From Chelativorans sp. AA-79 (GTDB taxonomy: Bacteria > Pseudomonadota > Alphaproteobacteria > Rhizobiales > Rhizobiaceae), in assembly GCF_029457495.1 (NCBI RefSeq), contig NZ_CP120361.1, positions 5,160,001 to 5,224,000 of the forward strand: a stretch of 64,000 nucleotides of DNA. The letters run 5' to 3'. Both the position numbers and the translations under genes were made by a program. The notes beneath the pieces are model-generated. The model had not been told where the DNA came from and searched no databases. It saw nothing but the letters and a program-made list of their open reading frames with translations. Shown here one piece after another: positions 10,419-18,985 of the stretch (positions are counted from its first letter, which is position 1; every line of letters starts with the position of its first letter).

Positions 10419-10434
10419 GTTTCCCGTGGGAAAC
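10419..10434. promoter_or_regulatory. Inverted repeat between fabA and irrA
   Basis: GTTTCCC and GGGAAAC arms separated by GT form a 16-bp inverted repeat in the divergent promoter region. It is 108 bases upstream of the fabA start and about 150 upstream of the proposed irrA start. It is operator-like; which regulator binds is unknown. It does not match the ICE consensus (TTTAGAA...TTCTAAA). Confidence 0.4.
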
Positions 10435-10582
10435 AGCCCGCAACGATTATCCCGGTCTGCGTTAAAGGGTCCTCGCGAACGTTTCGCTGCTATTGATCGG
10501 AGGAACCCGCCGGAATATATGTGAGGCAGTGTGTGCGGTTTATGCCGCCCTTTTCGAACCGCGAGCGACAGGAAAGGTTTCC

Positions 10583-11017
10583 TTGACCGCTGCAAGTGCC
10601 GAGATTCAACCTTTCGTGCTGGAATGCCGTGTGCGCGCGGCCGGGCTGCGCCCGACGCGCCAGCGCGTGGCATTGGCGGAACTGCTCTTCGCGGCAGGTG
10701 ACCGCCACGTTTCGGCGGAAGAACTGCACGAGGAGGCGTTGAGCGCGGGCGTGCGCGTCTCGCTTGCCACCGTCTACAATACGCTGCACCAGTTCACCGA
10801 AGCGGGCATGCTGCGGATTCTTCCGGTCGAGGGGTCGAAAACCTATTTCGACACCAACACTTCCGACCATCACCACTTCTTCCTCGAGGGGGAAAACCGG
10901 CTGGTGGACATCCCCGAAGGTCCGGTAACCGTCTCCAACCTGCCCGCGCCGCCCGACAACATGGAGATCGCCCATGTCGACATCCTCGTGCGGCTGCGCC
11001 CGAAGGTCAACCGGTAG
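10583..11017 (+). CDS. irrA: Fur-family iron response regulator Irr
   Basis: A 144-residue Fur-fold regulator. The DNA-binding region is AGLRPTRQRVALAELLF through SLATVYNTLHQFTEAGMLR, and the triple histidine of Irr is in TSDHHHFFLE. Irr in rhizobia senses haem status and represses or activates iron genes. The proposed TTG start at 10583 has GGAAAGG five bases upstream; an alternative TTG at 10493 would add 30 poorly conserved residues. The Cys-Pro haem-regulatory motif found in Bradyrhizobium Irr is absent from the N-terminus. The position beside fabA is the usual one in this order. Confidence 0.88.
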   Translation: MTAASAEIQPFVLECRVRAAGLRPTRQRVALAELLFAAGDRHVSAEELHEEALSAGVRVSLATVYNTLHQFTEAGMLRILPVEGSKTYFDTNTSDHHHFFLEGENRLVDIPEGPVTVSNLPAPPDNMEIAHVDILVRLRPKVNR

Positions 11018-11040
11018 CGCTGATCAGGCTTTCTGAGAAG

Positions 11041-11064
11041 AGCCGGTCGCTTACTCGACCGGCT
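11041..11064. terminator. Hairpin between convergent irrA and a small membrane gene
   Basis: AGCCGGTCG (11041-11049) pairs with CGACCGGCT (11056-11064). It lies 23 bases after irrA and just past the stop of the convergent small gene at 11080. There is no clear T run on either strand. Confidence 0.55.
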
Positions 11065-11079
11065 CCTCGCCATCACGCC

Positions 11080-11253
11080 TTACAGGCCCTTCATCAGATT
11101 GCCGAGTGCCAGCACTACGAATCCCACGAAAAGAATCCAGTAGCTGTAGGCGCCGATTCCGCCAAGCGTGATGCCGATCACCGGCAACAACGAAACGACG
11201 GCCAGAACCAGAGCAATGAGAAAGACCACGGTGGTCGGTGCACTGAGCTGCAT
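11080..11253 (-). CDS. Small hydrophobic membrane protein, 57 residues
   Basis: An ATG at 11253 opens a 57-residue frame with GGAGAGGG eight bases upstream, closing with TAA at 11080. The protein has two hydrophobic segments: residues about 7-30 (TTVVFLIALVLAVVSLLPVI) and about 38-52 (YWILFVGFVVLALGNL). The pattern resembles the short DUF3309-type proteins common in Hyphomicrobiales, whose function is unknown. Resemblance is by eye only. Confidence 0.72.
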   Translation of the reverse strand: MQLSAPTTVVFLIALVLAVVSLLPVIGITLGGIGAYSYWILFVGFVVLALGNLMKGL

Positions 11254-11563
11254 TTTTCCCTCTCCTACCCTGCCCCCTTTTGGGCAGGTATGCTTTCTTA
11301 GCGCAAGCCCTGCAACTGCAAAACAAAATGTATCGCGGAGAGCAGGAAACCACCTCTCTGGACGTTCAATGAAGATATCCAGGCGAAGGATTGTTGAATT
11401 TATCGTATTTTTCTAAAATAGAACGCTCGGTATCCGTTCGAATTTCATCGAATCACCTGTCCTGCAGATAGATCGCTTCGGCAACGAGCCGTCGAATGTC
11501 TCTTCGATACAGGCTAGCTCACCAATGACGCCGGCATTGGGGGGCATGCTGGAAGCTGATATG
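11254..11563. other. Intergenic stretch without a gene
   Basis: No supported frame. It holds the ribosome site and presumably the promoter of the 57-residue gene on its left, and an AT-rich patch at about 11385-11430. I see no RNA structure I can name. Confidence 0.5.
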
Positions 11564-12127
11564 CTATTCTTGCACCGTTTCACCGGGATAAACGCCCCAG
11601 ATGGCTTCCTGGCTGATCCAGCCCTCATGGCCAGCGAAATTCATGCGGCACCAGGTGCCGTTACACGCGGCCACTTCGCCTACCACGCCGGGCTCCACTT
11701 CGGCAATCACGGCCGAGTCTTCCTTCGGTTCCGTCATGAGAGGCAGGGCGGCTCTCTCCTTTCCCTTGAACCAGGGCGCCACGACCGCCGTCCGCCGGCC
11801 TGAAAGCAACGCCTGGTTAATCCAGCCTTCGGCACCATCGGCATCGCGCACGCGCCGCCAATTATCGTATTCCTGGATGATCTCGACCGGCAGGCCGGGC
11901 TTCAGGTAGAGCCAAGCCACGGCGTATTGCGTTCCCGGCCCCACACGCATGTTCACTCGGCCGGATTTGAGGCTGACGAAACGTGGTAGCGGCAATCCGC
12001 TCGGCCCCCGCTTCAGGGCCTCGGCAGCCGCCCTCTCCTGATCTTGAGCATAGGCGGGCATTGCGGCCGCAAGCACGGCAATGATCGAAAGGGCCAGCAA
12101 GCCTCGGCTTTTCGTGAATAGTGGCAT
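11564..12127 (-). CDS. Exported SH3-domain protein
   Basis: A 187-residue protein starting at 12127 (MPLFTKSRGLLALSIIA), with a signal peptide ending near AMPAYAQ. Two bacterial SH3-like units follow: the first around FVSLKSGRVNMRVGPGTQYA (residues about 55-115), the second around the TEPKEDSAVIAEVEPG segment (about 135-180) containing CNGTWCRMNF. Such domains bind cell wall peptides or partner proteins in the periplasm. The frame stays open far upstream into the opposite-strand dehydrogenase, but that extension has no coding character. Function unknown. Confidence 0.85.
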   Translation of the reverse strand: MPLFTKSRGLLALSIIAVLAAAMPAYAQDQERAAAEALKRGPSGLPLPRFVSLKSGRVNMRVGPGTQYAVAWLYLKPGLPVEIIQEYDNWRRVRDADGAEGWINQALLSGRRTAVVAPWFKGKERAALPLMTEPKEDSAVIAEVEPGVVGEVAACNGTWCRMNFAGHEGWISQEAIWGVYPGETVQE

Positions 12128-12343
12128 CTTTACCCCTCGTCCCGAGCTTTCCAGAGGGGAGCGACCAGCTCTCGACTCCATCACCTTCACTCGGGACCCA
12201 TGCAGCGCATTTCGGTCTTTTTCTTTGTCTTCCTTGCGCCTGCTTGTTAGACATCGGGCTGAGGCATCGAAGCAGGGCGGCACCTTGCAGTATCGCTCGG
12301 TCTTGGTTAACGGGGCCTCAACGCGGGGAGGCAGGAAGACAGA

Positions 12344-13345
12344 ATGGCCGGGCGTAAAAAACCTCACGTCGTCATCACCCGAAAACTGCCGGACCAGGTC
12401 GAAACGCGCATGCGGGAGCTCTTCGACGCGCGGCTCAACATTGACGACCGTCCATTGACGCAGCCCGAATTGGTGGCGGCGGTGAAGGAGGCGGACGTGC
12501 TTGTCCCCACCATCACAGACCGCATAGATTCGGCCCTTCTCGCCCAAGCGGGCGAGAATCTGAAGCTGATCGCCAATTACGGCAACGGCGTCGAGCACAT
12601 CGATGTGACGGTCGCGGCCGAGCGGGGCGTCACCGTCACCAACACGCCCAACGTGCTCAACGAAGACACGGCCGACATGACCATGGCGTTGATGCTCGCC
12701 GTGCCCCGGCGGCTGGTGGAAGGCGCAGAGATCCTGAAGCAGGATGGCAAATGGGCCGGCTGGTCGCCCACCTGGATGCTCGGCCGGCGCATCTGGGGCA
12801 AGCGGCTCGGCATTGTCGGCATGGGACGGATCGGCACGGCCGTCGCGCGTCGCGCGAAGGCTTTCGGTCTCTCGATCCACTACCACAACCGCCATCGCGT
12901 GGCACCGATGATCGAGGACGAGCTTGAAGCCACCTATTGGGACAGTCTGGACCAGATGCTGGCCCGGATGGACATCATCTCGGTGAACTGCCCGTCGACG
13001 CCGGCAACCTTCCATCTGCTTTCGGCGCGGCGGCTCGCGCTCATGCAGCCCTCGGCCTATATCGTCAACACGGCGCGTGGCGACATCGTCGACGAGGACG
13101 CGCTGATCCGCATGATCGAGGAAGGCAGGCTCGCGGGCGCGGGACTCGACGTCTTCGCGCATGAGCCTGCCGTCAACAGGAAGCTGGTCAAGCTCACCGA
13201 GATCGGCAAGGTGGTGATCCTCCCCCACATGGGCTCGGCCACCATTGAGGGCCGGATCGACATGGGCGAGAAGGTGATCATCAATATCCGCACCTTCTTC
13301 GACGGCCACCGCCCGCCTGACCGCGTGCTGCCGCGGAAGGCATAG
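12344..13345 (+). CDS. D-2-hydroxyacid dehydrogenase (glyoxylate reductase-like)
   Basis: A 333-residue NAD(P)-dependent enzyme of the D-isomer-specific hydroxyacid dehydrogenase family, which reduces 2-oxoacids such as glyoxylate. The nucleotide-binding motif is RLGIVGMGRIGTAVARRAKA, the substrate Arg lies in NTARGDIVDEDALIRMIEEG, and the C-terminal catalytic His is in LPHMGSATIEGR. GDRAP-type GyaR proteins have the same N-terminal layout (KKPHVVITRKLPDQVETRM). GGCAGGAAGACAG precedes the ATG. Exact substrate is not set by sequence. Confidence 0.88.
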   Translation: MAGRKKPHVVITRKLPDQVETRMRELFDARLNIDDRPLTQPELVAAVKEADVLVPTITDRIDSALLAQAGENLKLIANYGNGVEHIDVTVAAERGVTVTNTPNVLNEDTADMTMALMLAVPRRLVEGAEILKQDGKWAGWSPTWMLGRRIWGKRLGIVGMGRIGTAVARRAKAFGLSIHYHNRHRVAPMIEDELEATYWDSLDQMLARMDIISVNCPSTPATFHLLSARRLALMQPSAYIVNTARGDIVDEDALIRMIEEGRLAGAGLDVFAHEPAVNRKLVKLTEIGKVVILPHMGSATIEGRIDMGEKVIINIRTFFDGHRPPDRVLPRKA

Positions 13346-13371
13346 AGGAGGCGTTCGCCTCCAGATCAAGC

Positions 13372-16308
13372 TCAGTGCGCCTCTTCCCAATTGTCGGCGG
13401 CGCGGGCATCCACTTTCAACGGGACGGAAAGCGAGCGGGCGGGCCAGGCGGCGCCCTCCATCACCGTGCGAATGACCGGGATTGCGCGCTCCACCGCATC
13501 CTCAGGCGCCTCGAACACCAGCTCATCATGAACCTGAAGGAGCATCTGCACGTCGCCGAGGCCGGAATCCCCGAGCGCGGAATCCATGCGCATCATGGCA
13601 CGGCGGATGACATCCGCGGCAGATCCTTGTATCGGCGCATTGATGGAAGCGCGCTCGTTGAACGCGCGGACGGAGGGGTTTGACGAGCGTATCTCCGGAT
13701 AATGTGCGCGGCGCCCGAATATGGTTTCGACATATCCCTTCTCGCGGCAGAACGCCTTGGTACGTTCCATATAGTCACGGATTCCGGGGAAGCGTTCGAA
13801 ATAGCGCTTGATATAGGCACCGGCCTCCTCGCGCGGGATGCCGAGCTGGTTGGCGAGGCCGAAGGCCGATATGCCATAGATGATGCCGAAATTGATGGCC
13901 TTGGCGCGCCGGCGTACTTCCGCCGGCATGCCATCCACGGGCACGCCGAACATCTCGGAAGCCGTCAGGGCATGAATGTCTACGCCTTCGGCGAAAGCCT
14001 TCTTCAGCTCCGGGATGTCGGCCACATGTGCAAGTACGCGTAGCTCGATCTGGCTGTAGTCGGCGGAGATCAGCTTGTGCCCGGGTGCGGCGATGAAAGC
14101 GGTGCGGATCTTCCGCCCCTCCGGCGTGCGAACGGGAATGTTCTGCAGGTTGGGCTCGGATGAGGAGAGCCGCCCCGTTGTCGTTGAGGCGAGCGAATAA
14201 GACGTGTGCACCCGCCCGGTATCCGGATGCACGTAACCCGGCAGCGCGTCCGTGTAGGTGGATTTCAGCTTGGTGACCTGCCGCCAGTCGACGATCCTGC
14301 GCGGCAATTCGTGGCCGGCCGCCGCCAGTTCCTCCAGCACCTGGGCGGAGGTGGACCATTGGCCGGACTTGGTCTTGGCCCCGCCCGGCAGGCCCATGCG
14401 GCCGAACAGAATGTCACCAAGCTGCTTGGGCGAGCCGATGGTGAAGCGGCCCCCCGCAAGCGCATAGATCTCCTCCTCCATGGACGCTGCAGTCTGCGCA
14501 AAGTCGCCGGACATACGGGAGAGGATCTGCCGGTCGACGGTGATGCCGCGATGCTCCATGCGGCAGATGACCGAGATCATCGGCCGCTCCAGCCTCTCAT
14601 AGACGGAGACCAGCCCCTTGGCTACGAGTTGCGGCTTCAGGACCTTCCAGAGGCGCAGTGTGACGTCGGCGTCCTCACTTGCATAGACGGTCGCCCGTTC
14701 CAGATCGACCATATCGAAGGTCACCTTAGAGCGCCCCGATCCCGTTACTTCCTTATAGGAAACCGGCGTGTGGCCAAGCCAGCGCTCGGCGAGGGCATCC
14801 ATGCCATGCGCCTGCGTGCCCGCTTCCAGCACATAGGAGATCAGCATCGTGTCATCGTACGGTGCGATCTCGATCCCGTGCCGATAGAGCAGCAGCCAGT
14901 CATATTTCAAATTCTGGCCGATCTTCAGCACCGAGGGATCCTGAAGCAGCGGCCGAAGCACGGCGAGCGCCGCTTCGATCCCGATCTGCCCGTCGACCAT
15001 GCCGCCACCAAGAAGGTCCTCGGAACCGTTCTTGTGCGAAAACGGCACATAGGCCGCGCGGCCAGGCGCGGTGGCGAGCGCGATGCCGCAAAGCTCGGCC
15101 TGCATGGGGTCTAATGAGCTGGTCTCGGTATCGAATGCGAGAATGCCCGCTTCCCGGGACTCCGCAACCCAGTGGTTCAGCGTTTCGATGTCACGGATGC
15201 AGACATATTTCGAATGGTCGAAAGCCTCGTGCGATGCGGCCTCGGCCAGCTTGCGCGCGAGCTTTTCCGGCGTCGCCAAGCCATCCTCGCGATCGGGCGC
15301 GACTTCGCCTTCCGCGCCCGGTTCATCAGTGCCGGATGCCGGCACGGTGAGGTCCGGCCCATGGGCCGTGGCGCCCTTCTGCACGTCCACATAGGCCGGC
15401 TCGATCGCCGAAGCATCCGCGCCCGTGGCCTCAGCCACCCGGCGGGTGAGCGAGGAGAACTCCATCGCCTTCAGGAAGCCGATCAGCTTCGGCCCGTCCG
15501 GCGGGTTCAGCGCCAGCGCGTCCAGCCCAAGATCCACCGCCACGTCATTCTTCAACCGCACGAGTTCGCGCGAGATCCGGGCATTTTCGGCATGCGCGAT
15601 CAGGTTCTCACGGCGCTTCTGCTGCTTGATCTCATGGGCGCGCGCAAGCAGCGAGTCGAGATCGCCATATTCTTCGAGAAGCTGGGCGGCCGTTTTCGGC
15701 CCTATGCCCGGCACGCCCGGCACATTGTCGATCGTGTCGCCGGTCAGCGCCTGGAGGTCGATCATCTTTTCCGGCGGCACGCCCCATTTGTCGATCACTT
15801 CGGGAACCTTGATCTCCCGGTCTTTCATGGGGTCGTACATGGAGACCGTGGGGCCGACGAGTTGCATCAGATCCTTATCCGAGGAGATGATCGTCGTATC
15901 GCCGTTCGCCTCGCAAGCCAGACGTGCGTAGGTGGCGATCAGGTCGTCGGCTTCATAGCCTTCCATCTCGATGCAGGGCAGGTCAAAGGCGCGGGTGGCC
16001 TCGCGAATCAATCCGAATTGAGGAATGAGATCCTCCGGCGGTTCCGTGCGGTTGGCCTTGTATTCGGGATAGAGCTCGTTGCGAAAGGTCTTAGAGGAGT
16101 AATCGAAGATGACCGCGAAATGGGTGGGCGTCACGCCCACCTCCGTGTCCCGGGCATCACGCAAAAGCTTCCATAACATATTGCAGAAGCCCGACACCGC
16201 ACCGACCGGCAGTCCATCGGACTTCCTAGTGAGTGGGGGAAGGGCATGATAGGCCCGGAAGATATAGCCCGAGCCGTCGACAAGGAAGAGATGGTCGCCT
16301 TTTTTCAT
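13372..16308 (-). CDS. polA: DNA polymerase I
   Basis: A 978-residue PolA. The N-terminal 5' nuclease (about residues 1-290) has FLVDGSGYIFRAYHALPPLT and the acidic cluster near EGYEADDLIATYA. The 3'-5' exonuclease (about 370-560) keeps its metal ligands in LAFDTETSSLDPMQAE and EDADVTLRL, so proofreading looks intact. The polymerase domain has motif A (DYSQIELRVLAH), motif B (RRAKAINFGIIYG) and motif C (QVHDELVFEAP). It acts in Okazaki fragment processing and repair. The ATG at 16308 is preferred over an in-frame TTG six bases upstream. Confidence 0.97.
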   Translation of the reverse strand: MKKGDHLFLVDGSGYIFRAYHALPPLTRKSDGLPVGAVSGFCNMLWKLLRDARDTEVGVTPTHFAVIFDYSSKTFRNELYPEYKANRTEPPEDLIPQFGLIREATRAFDLPCIEMEGYEADDLIATYARLACEANGDTTIISSDKDLMQLVGPTVSMYDPMKDREIKVPEVIDKWGVPPEKMIDLQALTGDTIDNVPGVPGIGPKTAAQLLEEYGDLDSLLARAHEIKQQKRRENLIAHAENARISRELVRLKNDVAVDLGLDALALNPPDGPKLIGFLKAMEFSSLTRRVAEATGADASAIEPAYVDVQKGATAHGPDLTVPASGTDEPGAEGEVAPDREDGLATPEKLARKLAEAASHEAFDHSKYVCIRDIETLNHWVAESREAGILAFDTETSSLDPMQAELCGIALATAPGRAAYVPFSHKNGSEDLLGGGMVDGQIGIEAALAVLRPLLQDPSVLKIGQNLKYDWLLLYRHGIEIAPYDDTMLISYVLEAGTQAHGMDALAERWLGHTPVSYKEVTGSGRSKVTFDMVDLERATVYASEDADVTLRLWKVLKPQLVAKGLVSVYERLERPMISVICRMEHRGITVDRQILSRMSGDFAQTAASMEEEIYALAGGRFTIGSPKQLGDILFGRMGLPGGAKTKSGQWSTSAQVLEELAAAGHELPRRIVDWRQVTKLKSTYTDALPGYVHPDTGRVHTSYSLASTTTGRLSSSEPNLQNIPVRTPEGRKIRTAFIAAPGHKLISADYSQIELRVLAHVADIPELKKAFAEGVDIHALTASEMFGVPVDGMPAEVRRRAKAINFGIIYGISAFGLANQLGIPREEAGAYIKRYFERFPGIRDYMERTKAFCREKGYVETIFGRRAHYPEIRSSNPSVRAFNERASINAPIQGSAADVIRRAMMRMDSALGDSGLGDVQMLLQVHDELVFEAPEDAVERAIPVIRTVMEGAAWPARSLSVPLKVDARAADNWEEAH

Positions 16309-16427
16309 GGGCAAACGGGTAGCGCGGGCTATTCTCTCTGTCCATCACAAAGGCGTGAGACCGCCGCATCTACCGCCAAATCCTGGCAGACGCTCGCGAA
16401 ATATTAACAATGTGTAATCTTGCGGCC

Positions 16428-16456
16428 CTTGAATAGCCATTTTGGCGAACAACATA
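16428..16456 (+). promoter_or_regulatory. Putative promoter of the polA-gnd intergenic RNA
   Basis: CTTGAA (16428-16433) and AACATA (16451-16456) are separated by 17 bases. The first hexamer is close to the alphaproteobacterial -35 box CTTGAC. A start near 16462 would lead into three hairpins ending in a plus-strand terminator. Confidence 0.45.
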
Positions 16457-16461
16457 AAGGG

Positions 16462-16604
16462 CATCGGCAATATTCCGCCGAAGTCCGGCAAAGGCTCGTC
16501 CCCCGCCGAACCGGACAAAAAAGCGGCAGCCTATCCCCCTCTCCGGGCTGCCGCCCATAATATAAGGCCGCCGTGGTTCCCCTCCACCACGGCGGCACTT
16601 TTTT
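16462..16604 (+). ncRNA. Candidate small RNA with three C-rich hairpin loops
   Basis: No protein gene explains a plus-strand terminator here, because polA on the left runs away from it. The predicted transcript of about 143 nt folds into three stems: 16483-16516 (GTCCGG with CCGGAC, inner GGC/GCC, loop TCGTCCCCC), 16523-16554 (GCGGCAGCC with GGGCTGCCGC, loop near CCCCCTCTCC) and 16567-16596 (GCCGCCGTGG with its complement, loop TTCCCCTCCA), then six T. Rhizobial trans-acting RNAs of the alpha-r14 / 'cuckoo' type also expose C-rich, anti-Shine-Dalgarno-like loops. Membership in that family is inference; no alignment could be run. Confidence 0.5.
16516..16554 (-). terminator. Terminator of gnd
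   Basis: Read on the minus strand, GCGGCAGCCC pairs with GGCTGCCGC around a G-rich loop and is followed at once by TTTTTT. It lies about 60 bases beyond the gnd stop. The same stem forms the second hairpin of the plus-strand RNA candidate. Confidence 0.75.
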
Positions 16605-16613
16605 GCCTGCAGG

Positions 16614-18029
16614 TCAGGACCCATGCCAAGCGCCGTGATGGCTGCCATCGCGGTCCACTCTTTCGAACCCGTGCGCACCGAAGAAATCGCGCTGCGCCTG
16701 GATGAGATTGGCGGTTCCGCGCGCACGGCGGAAGGTGTCGAAATGGGCAAGCGCCGCCGAGAGCGAGGGCACGGGCAGCTCGGATTCCGCGCTCTGCGCA
16801 ACCACTTGTCGTAGGTGGGGGTGGGCTTCCTCGATGAACGCCGAGAAGGCCGGCGTCGCGAGCAGATTCTCCGTCTCCGGCGCACCGTCGAAGGCTTCGG
16901 CGATCTCGCCCAGGAATTGCGAACGGATGATGCAGCCCGCCCGCCAGATACGTGCGACCGTGCCGAGCGGCAGGTTCCAGCCGAACTCGCGCGAAGCAGT
17001 TGCCATGACCGAGAAGCCCTGCGCATAGGCCACGATCTTGCCTGCGAAGAGCGCCGCCTCAAGGCTCGCGAGCTTCTCCTCGCTCGGTGCGCCGGCGGAA
17101 GGCGCCGGCACGCCGAAGCGCTTCTGCGCCGCTTCGCGCTCGTTCTTCATCGCCGACAGGCTGCGGGCGGCCACTGCCGCCTCGATGGCGGTGGCCGGGA
17201 TGCCCAGCGACTGCGCCTCGATCGCCGACCAGCGGCCCGTGCCTTTCTGTCCGGCGCGGTCCAGAATCATATCCACGATCGGATTTCCCGTTTCCGGGTC
17301 GACCGCCTCCAGCACCCTTGCGGTGATCTCGATCAGGTAGGAGTTGAGCCTGCCCTCGTTCCAGCGGGCGAAGATCGGGGAGATCTCGCGGGCGGCAAGC
17401 CCATGCCCGTCGCGCAGGATGCCGTAAATCTCGGCGATCATCTGCATGTCGGCATATTCGATGCCATTGTGGATGGTCTTCACGAAATGGCCCGCACCAT
17501 CCGGCCCGAGCCACGCCTGGCAGGCCTGACCCTGATAGCGCGCAGCAATCGCATCGAGAACCTTCTCGATGCGCCGATAGGAGTCTTCTGGGCCGCCGAC
17601 CATGATGGACGGACCATGTCGCGCGCCCTCTTCGCCACCCGACACCCCCATGCCGATGAAATGCGGGCCCGTCGTGGCAAGCGCCGCCATGCGCCGGCGC
17701 GTATCGCGGAAATTGGCGTTGCCGGCATCGATGATGATGTCGTCGCGCGCAAGCAGCGGATCGAGGGCTGTAATCTGTTCGTCCACGGCGGAGCCGGCCG
17801 GCACCATCAGGATGATCGGCCGCGGTGGCTCGATCGCTCCCACCAGCGCCTCGAGGCTTTCGCAAGGCATGATGTTGTCGGCGAGCGGGCCTGCCTCCTC
17901 CGCGAATTCATGCGTGCGCGCCGTCGTGCGGTTGAACACGGCGATGCGAAAGCCCTTCTCTGCAATGTTAAGGGCGAGATTGGCCCCCATCGTTCCAAGG
18001 CCGATCAGGCCGATATCTGCTTTTTTCAT
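16614..18029 (-). CDS. gnd: 6-phosphogluconate dehydrogenase, decarboxylating
   Basis: A 471-residue enzyme of the oxidative pentose phosphate pathway (6-phosphogluconate to ribulose 5-phosphate plus CO2, NADP-linked). The Rossmann motif is IGLIGLGTMGANLALNIAEK with an FNRT end typical of NADP use. Substrate and catalytic motifs are MGVSGGEEGARHGPSIMVGG and HFVKTIHNGIEYADMQM (catalytic Lys); GQKGTGRWSAIEAQSLGIP is the family signature. Length is standard. It stands alone, ending at a good minus-strand terminator. Confidence 0.95.
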   Translation of the reverse strand: MKKADIGLIGLGTMGANLALNIAEKGFRIAVFNRTTARTHEFAEEAGPLADNIMPCESLEALVGAIEPPRPIILMVPAGSAVDEQITALDPLLARDDIIIDAGNANFRDTRRRMAALATTGPHFIGMGVSGGEEGARHGPSIMVGGPEDSYRRIEKVLDAIAARYQGQACQAWLGPDGAGHFVKTIHNGIEYADMQMIAEIYGILRDGHGLAAREISPIFARWNEGRLNSYLIEITARVLEAVDPETGNPIVDMILDRAGQKGTGRWSAIEAQSLGIPATAIEAAVAARSLSAMKNEREAAQKRFGVPAPSAGAPSEEKLASLEAALFAGKIVAYAQGFSVMATASREFGWNLPLGTVARIWRAGCIIRSQFLGEIAEAFDGAPETENLLATPAFSAFIEEAHPHLRQVVAQSAESELPVPSLSAALAHFDTFRRARGTANLIQAQRDFFGAHGFERVDRDGSHHGAWHGS

Positions 18030-18090
18030 GAATGAAGACCCACCTTCATGCGCGCGGGCGCGCGCAGTTCCTCGTCACTATGGCACCGTC

Positions 18091-18522
18091 TCAGCGGCGG
18101 CGCCGCTTCCTGCCATATAGTTCCAACCTGTGGTGAACAATGTCGTAGCCGAGCGAGCGGGCGATCTCGTCCTGCAGCGCCTCGATCTTAGTGGAATGAA
18201 ACTCGATCACGTCGCCGGTGTCGATATCGATCAGATGGTCATGGTGCTCGCTGCTCGCCTGTTCGAACCGCGCGCGCCCCCCCTCGAAGGCATGACGATG
18301 AATCGTCCCCAATTCCTCAAGCAGCTTCATTGTGCGGTAGACGGTGGAGAGAGAGATGCTGGGATCGACCTCGGAGGCGCGATTGAAGATCTCCATCGCA
18401 TCCGGATGATCTTCCGTCTGCGAGAGGATGCGCAATATCACCTGCCGCGGCCGTGTGATTCTGACGCCGGCACGGCGCAGCTCCTCCTCGTATTTCGCCT
18501 TGTTCGGCGCTGCTTCGTTCAT
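18091..18522 (-). CDS. Fur-family metal regulator (Mur-like)
   Basis: A 143-residue Fur protein starting [19 protein letters not shown]. The winged helix covers [15 protein letters not shown] to [16 protein letters not shown], and [21 protein letters not shown] holds the metal-site histidines. In Hyphomicrobiales the Fur orthologue usually works as Mur, repressing manganese uptake when Mn is ample; that role is inferred from lineage. A TTG at 18540 (AAAGG upstream) could add six residues. A CTTTG-TTG-CAAAG inverted repeat at 18547-18559 just upstream could be an autoregulatory site. Confidence 0.88.
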   Translation of the reverse strand: MNEAAPNKAKYEEELRRAGVRITRPRQVILRILSQTEDHPDAMEIFNRASEVDPSISLSTVYRTMKLLEELGTIHRHAFEGGRARFEQASSEHHDHLIDIDTGDVIEFHSTKIEALQDEIARSLGYDIVHHRLELYGRKRRRR

Positions 18523-18668
18523 GGCATGACTATGCTTCAAATCGGCCTTTGTTGCAAAGTCCGGGCCGGCTCCTTAACACCGCCGGAGGCGGCAGCCAAA
18601 CCTGTTGACAGGCTCCCGCGTTGGCTCAACCCTCTTTGCAGAGAAACCCAAACTCCGGGAAGGAAACC

Positions 18669-18905
18669 ATGAGACCCGTCTTCGTTCAGTTGCGCTGCCA
18701 GCCCGGCAAGACATATGAGGTCGCCGACGAGCTCTACAAACGGGAAATCGCATCCGAACTCTATTCCACAAGCGGCGAATACGATCTTCTGATGAAGGTC
18801 TATATCGAGGATGGCGTGGATATCGGCAAGTTCGTCAACGAGAACATCGCCGATGTGCCTGGGATCGTTCGCTCGTTGACGACGCTCACCTTCAAGGCGT
18901 TCTGA
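18669..18905 (+). CDS. Lrp/AsnC ligand-binding (RAM) domain protein without DNA-binding domain
   Basis: A 78-residue protein equal to the C-terminal RAM half of Lrp/AsnC regulators: MRPVFVQLRCQPGKTYEVAD, then the SGEYDLLMKVY segment and the closing IVRSLTTLTFKAF strand. There is no helix-turn-helix. Such stand-alone RAM proteins bind amino acids in other bacteria; the target here is unknown. GGGAAGGAAACC precedes the ATG at 18669. A TTGACA box at 18603-18608 may be its -35. Confidence 0.82.
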   Translation: MRPVFVQLRCQPGKTYEVADELYKREIASELYSTSGEYDLLMKVYIEDGVDIGKFVNENIADVPGIVRSLTTLTFKAF

Positions 18906-18985
18906 TTCGCCGGTACGGGCTTCTCTCCACGCGCCGCATCGTGTACCACGCGCGTGGGCTGCGTTTCCACAAGGAGGAGCTTGCG

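Noticed and set aside
12128..13390. Upstream extension of the SH3 protein frame through the hydroxyacid dehydrogenase
   Set aside because: The real protein begins with a signal peptide at 12127; the rest is antisense to a clear dehydrogenase gene.
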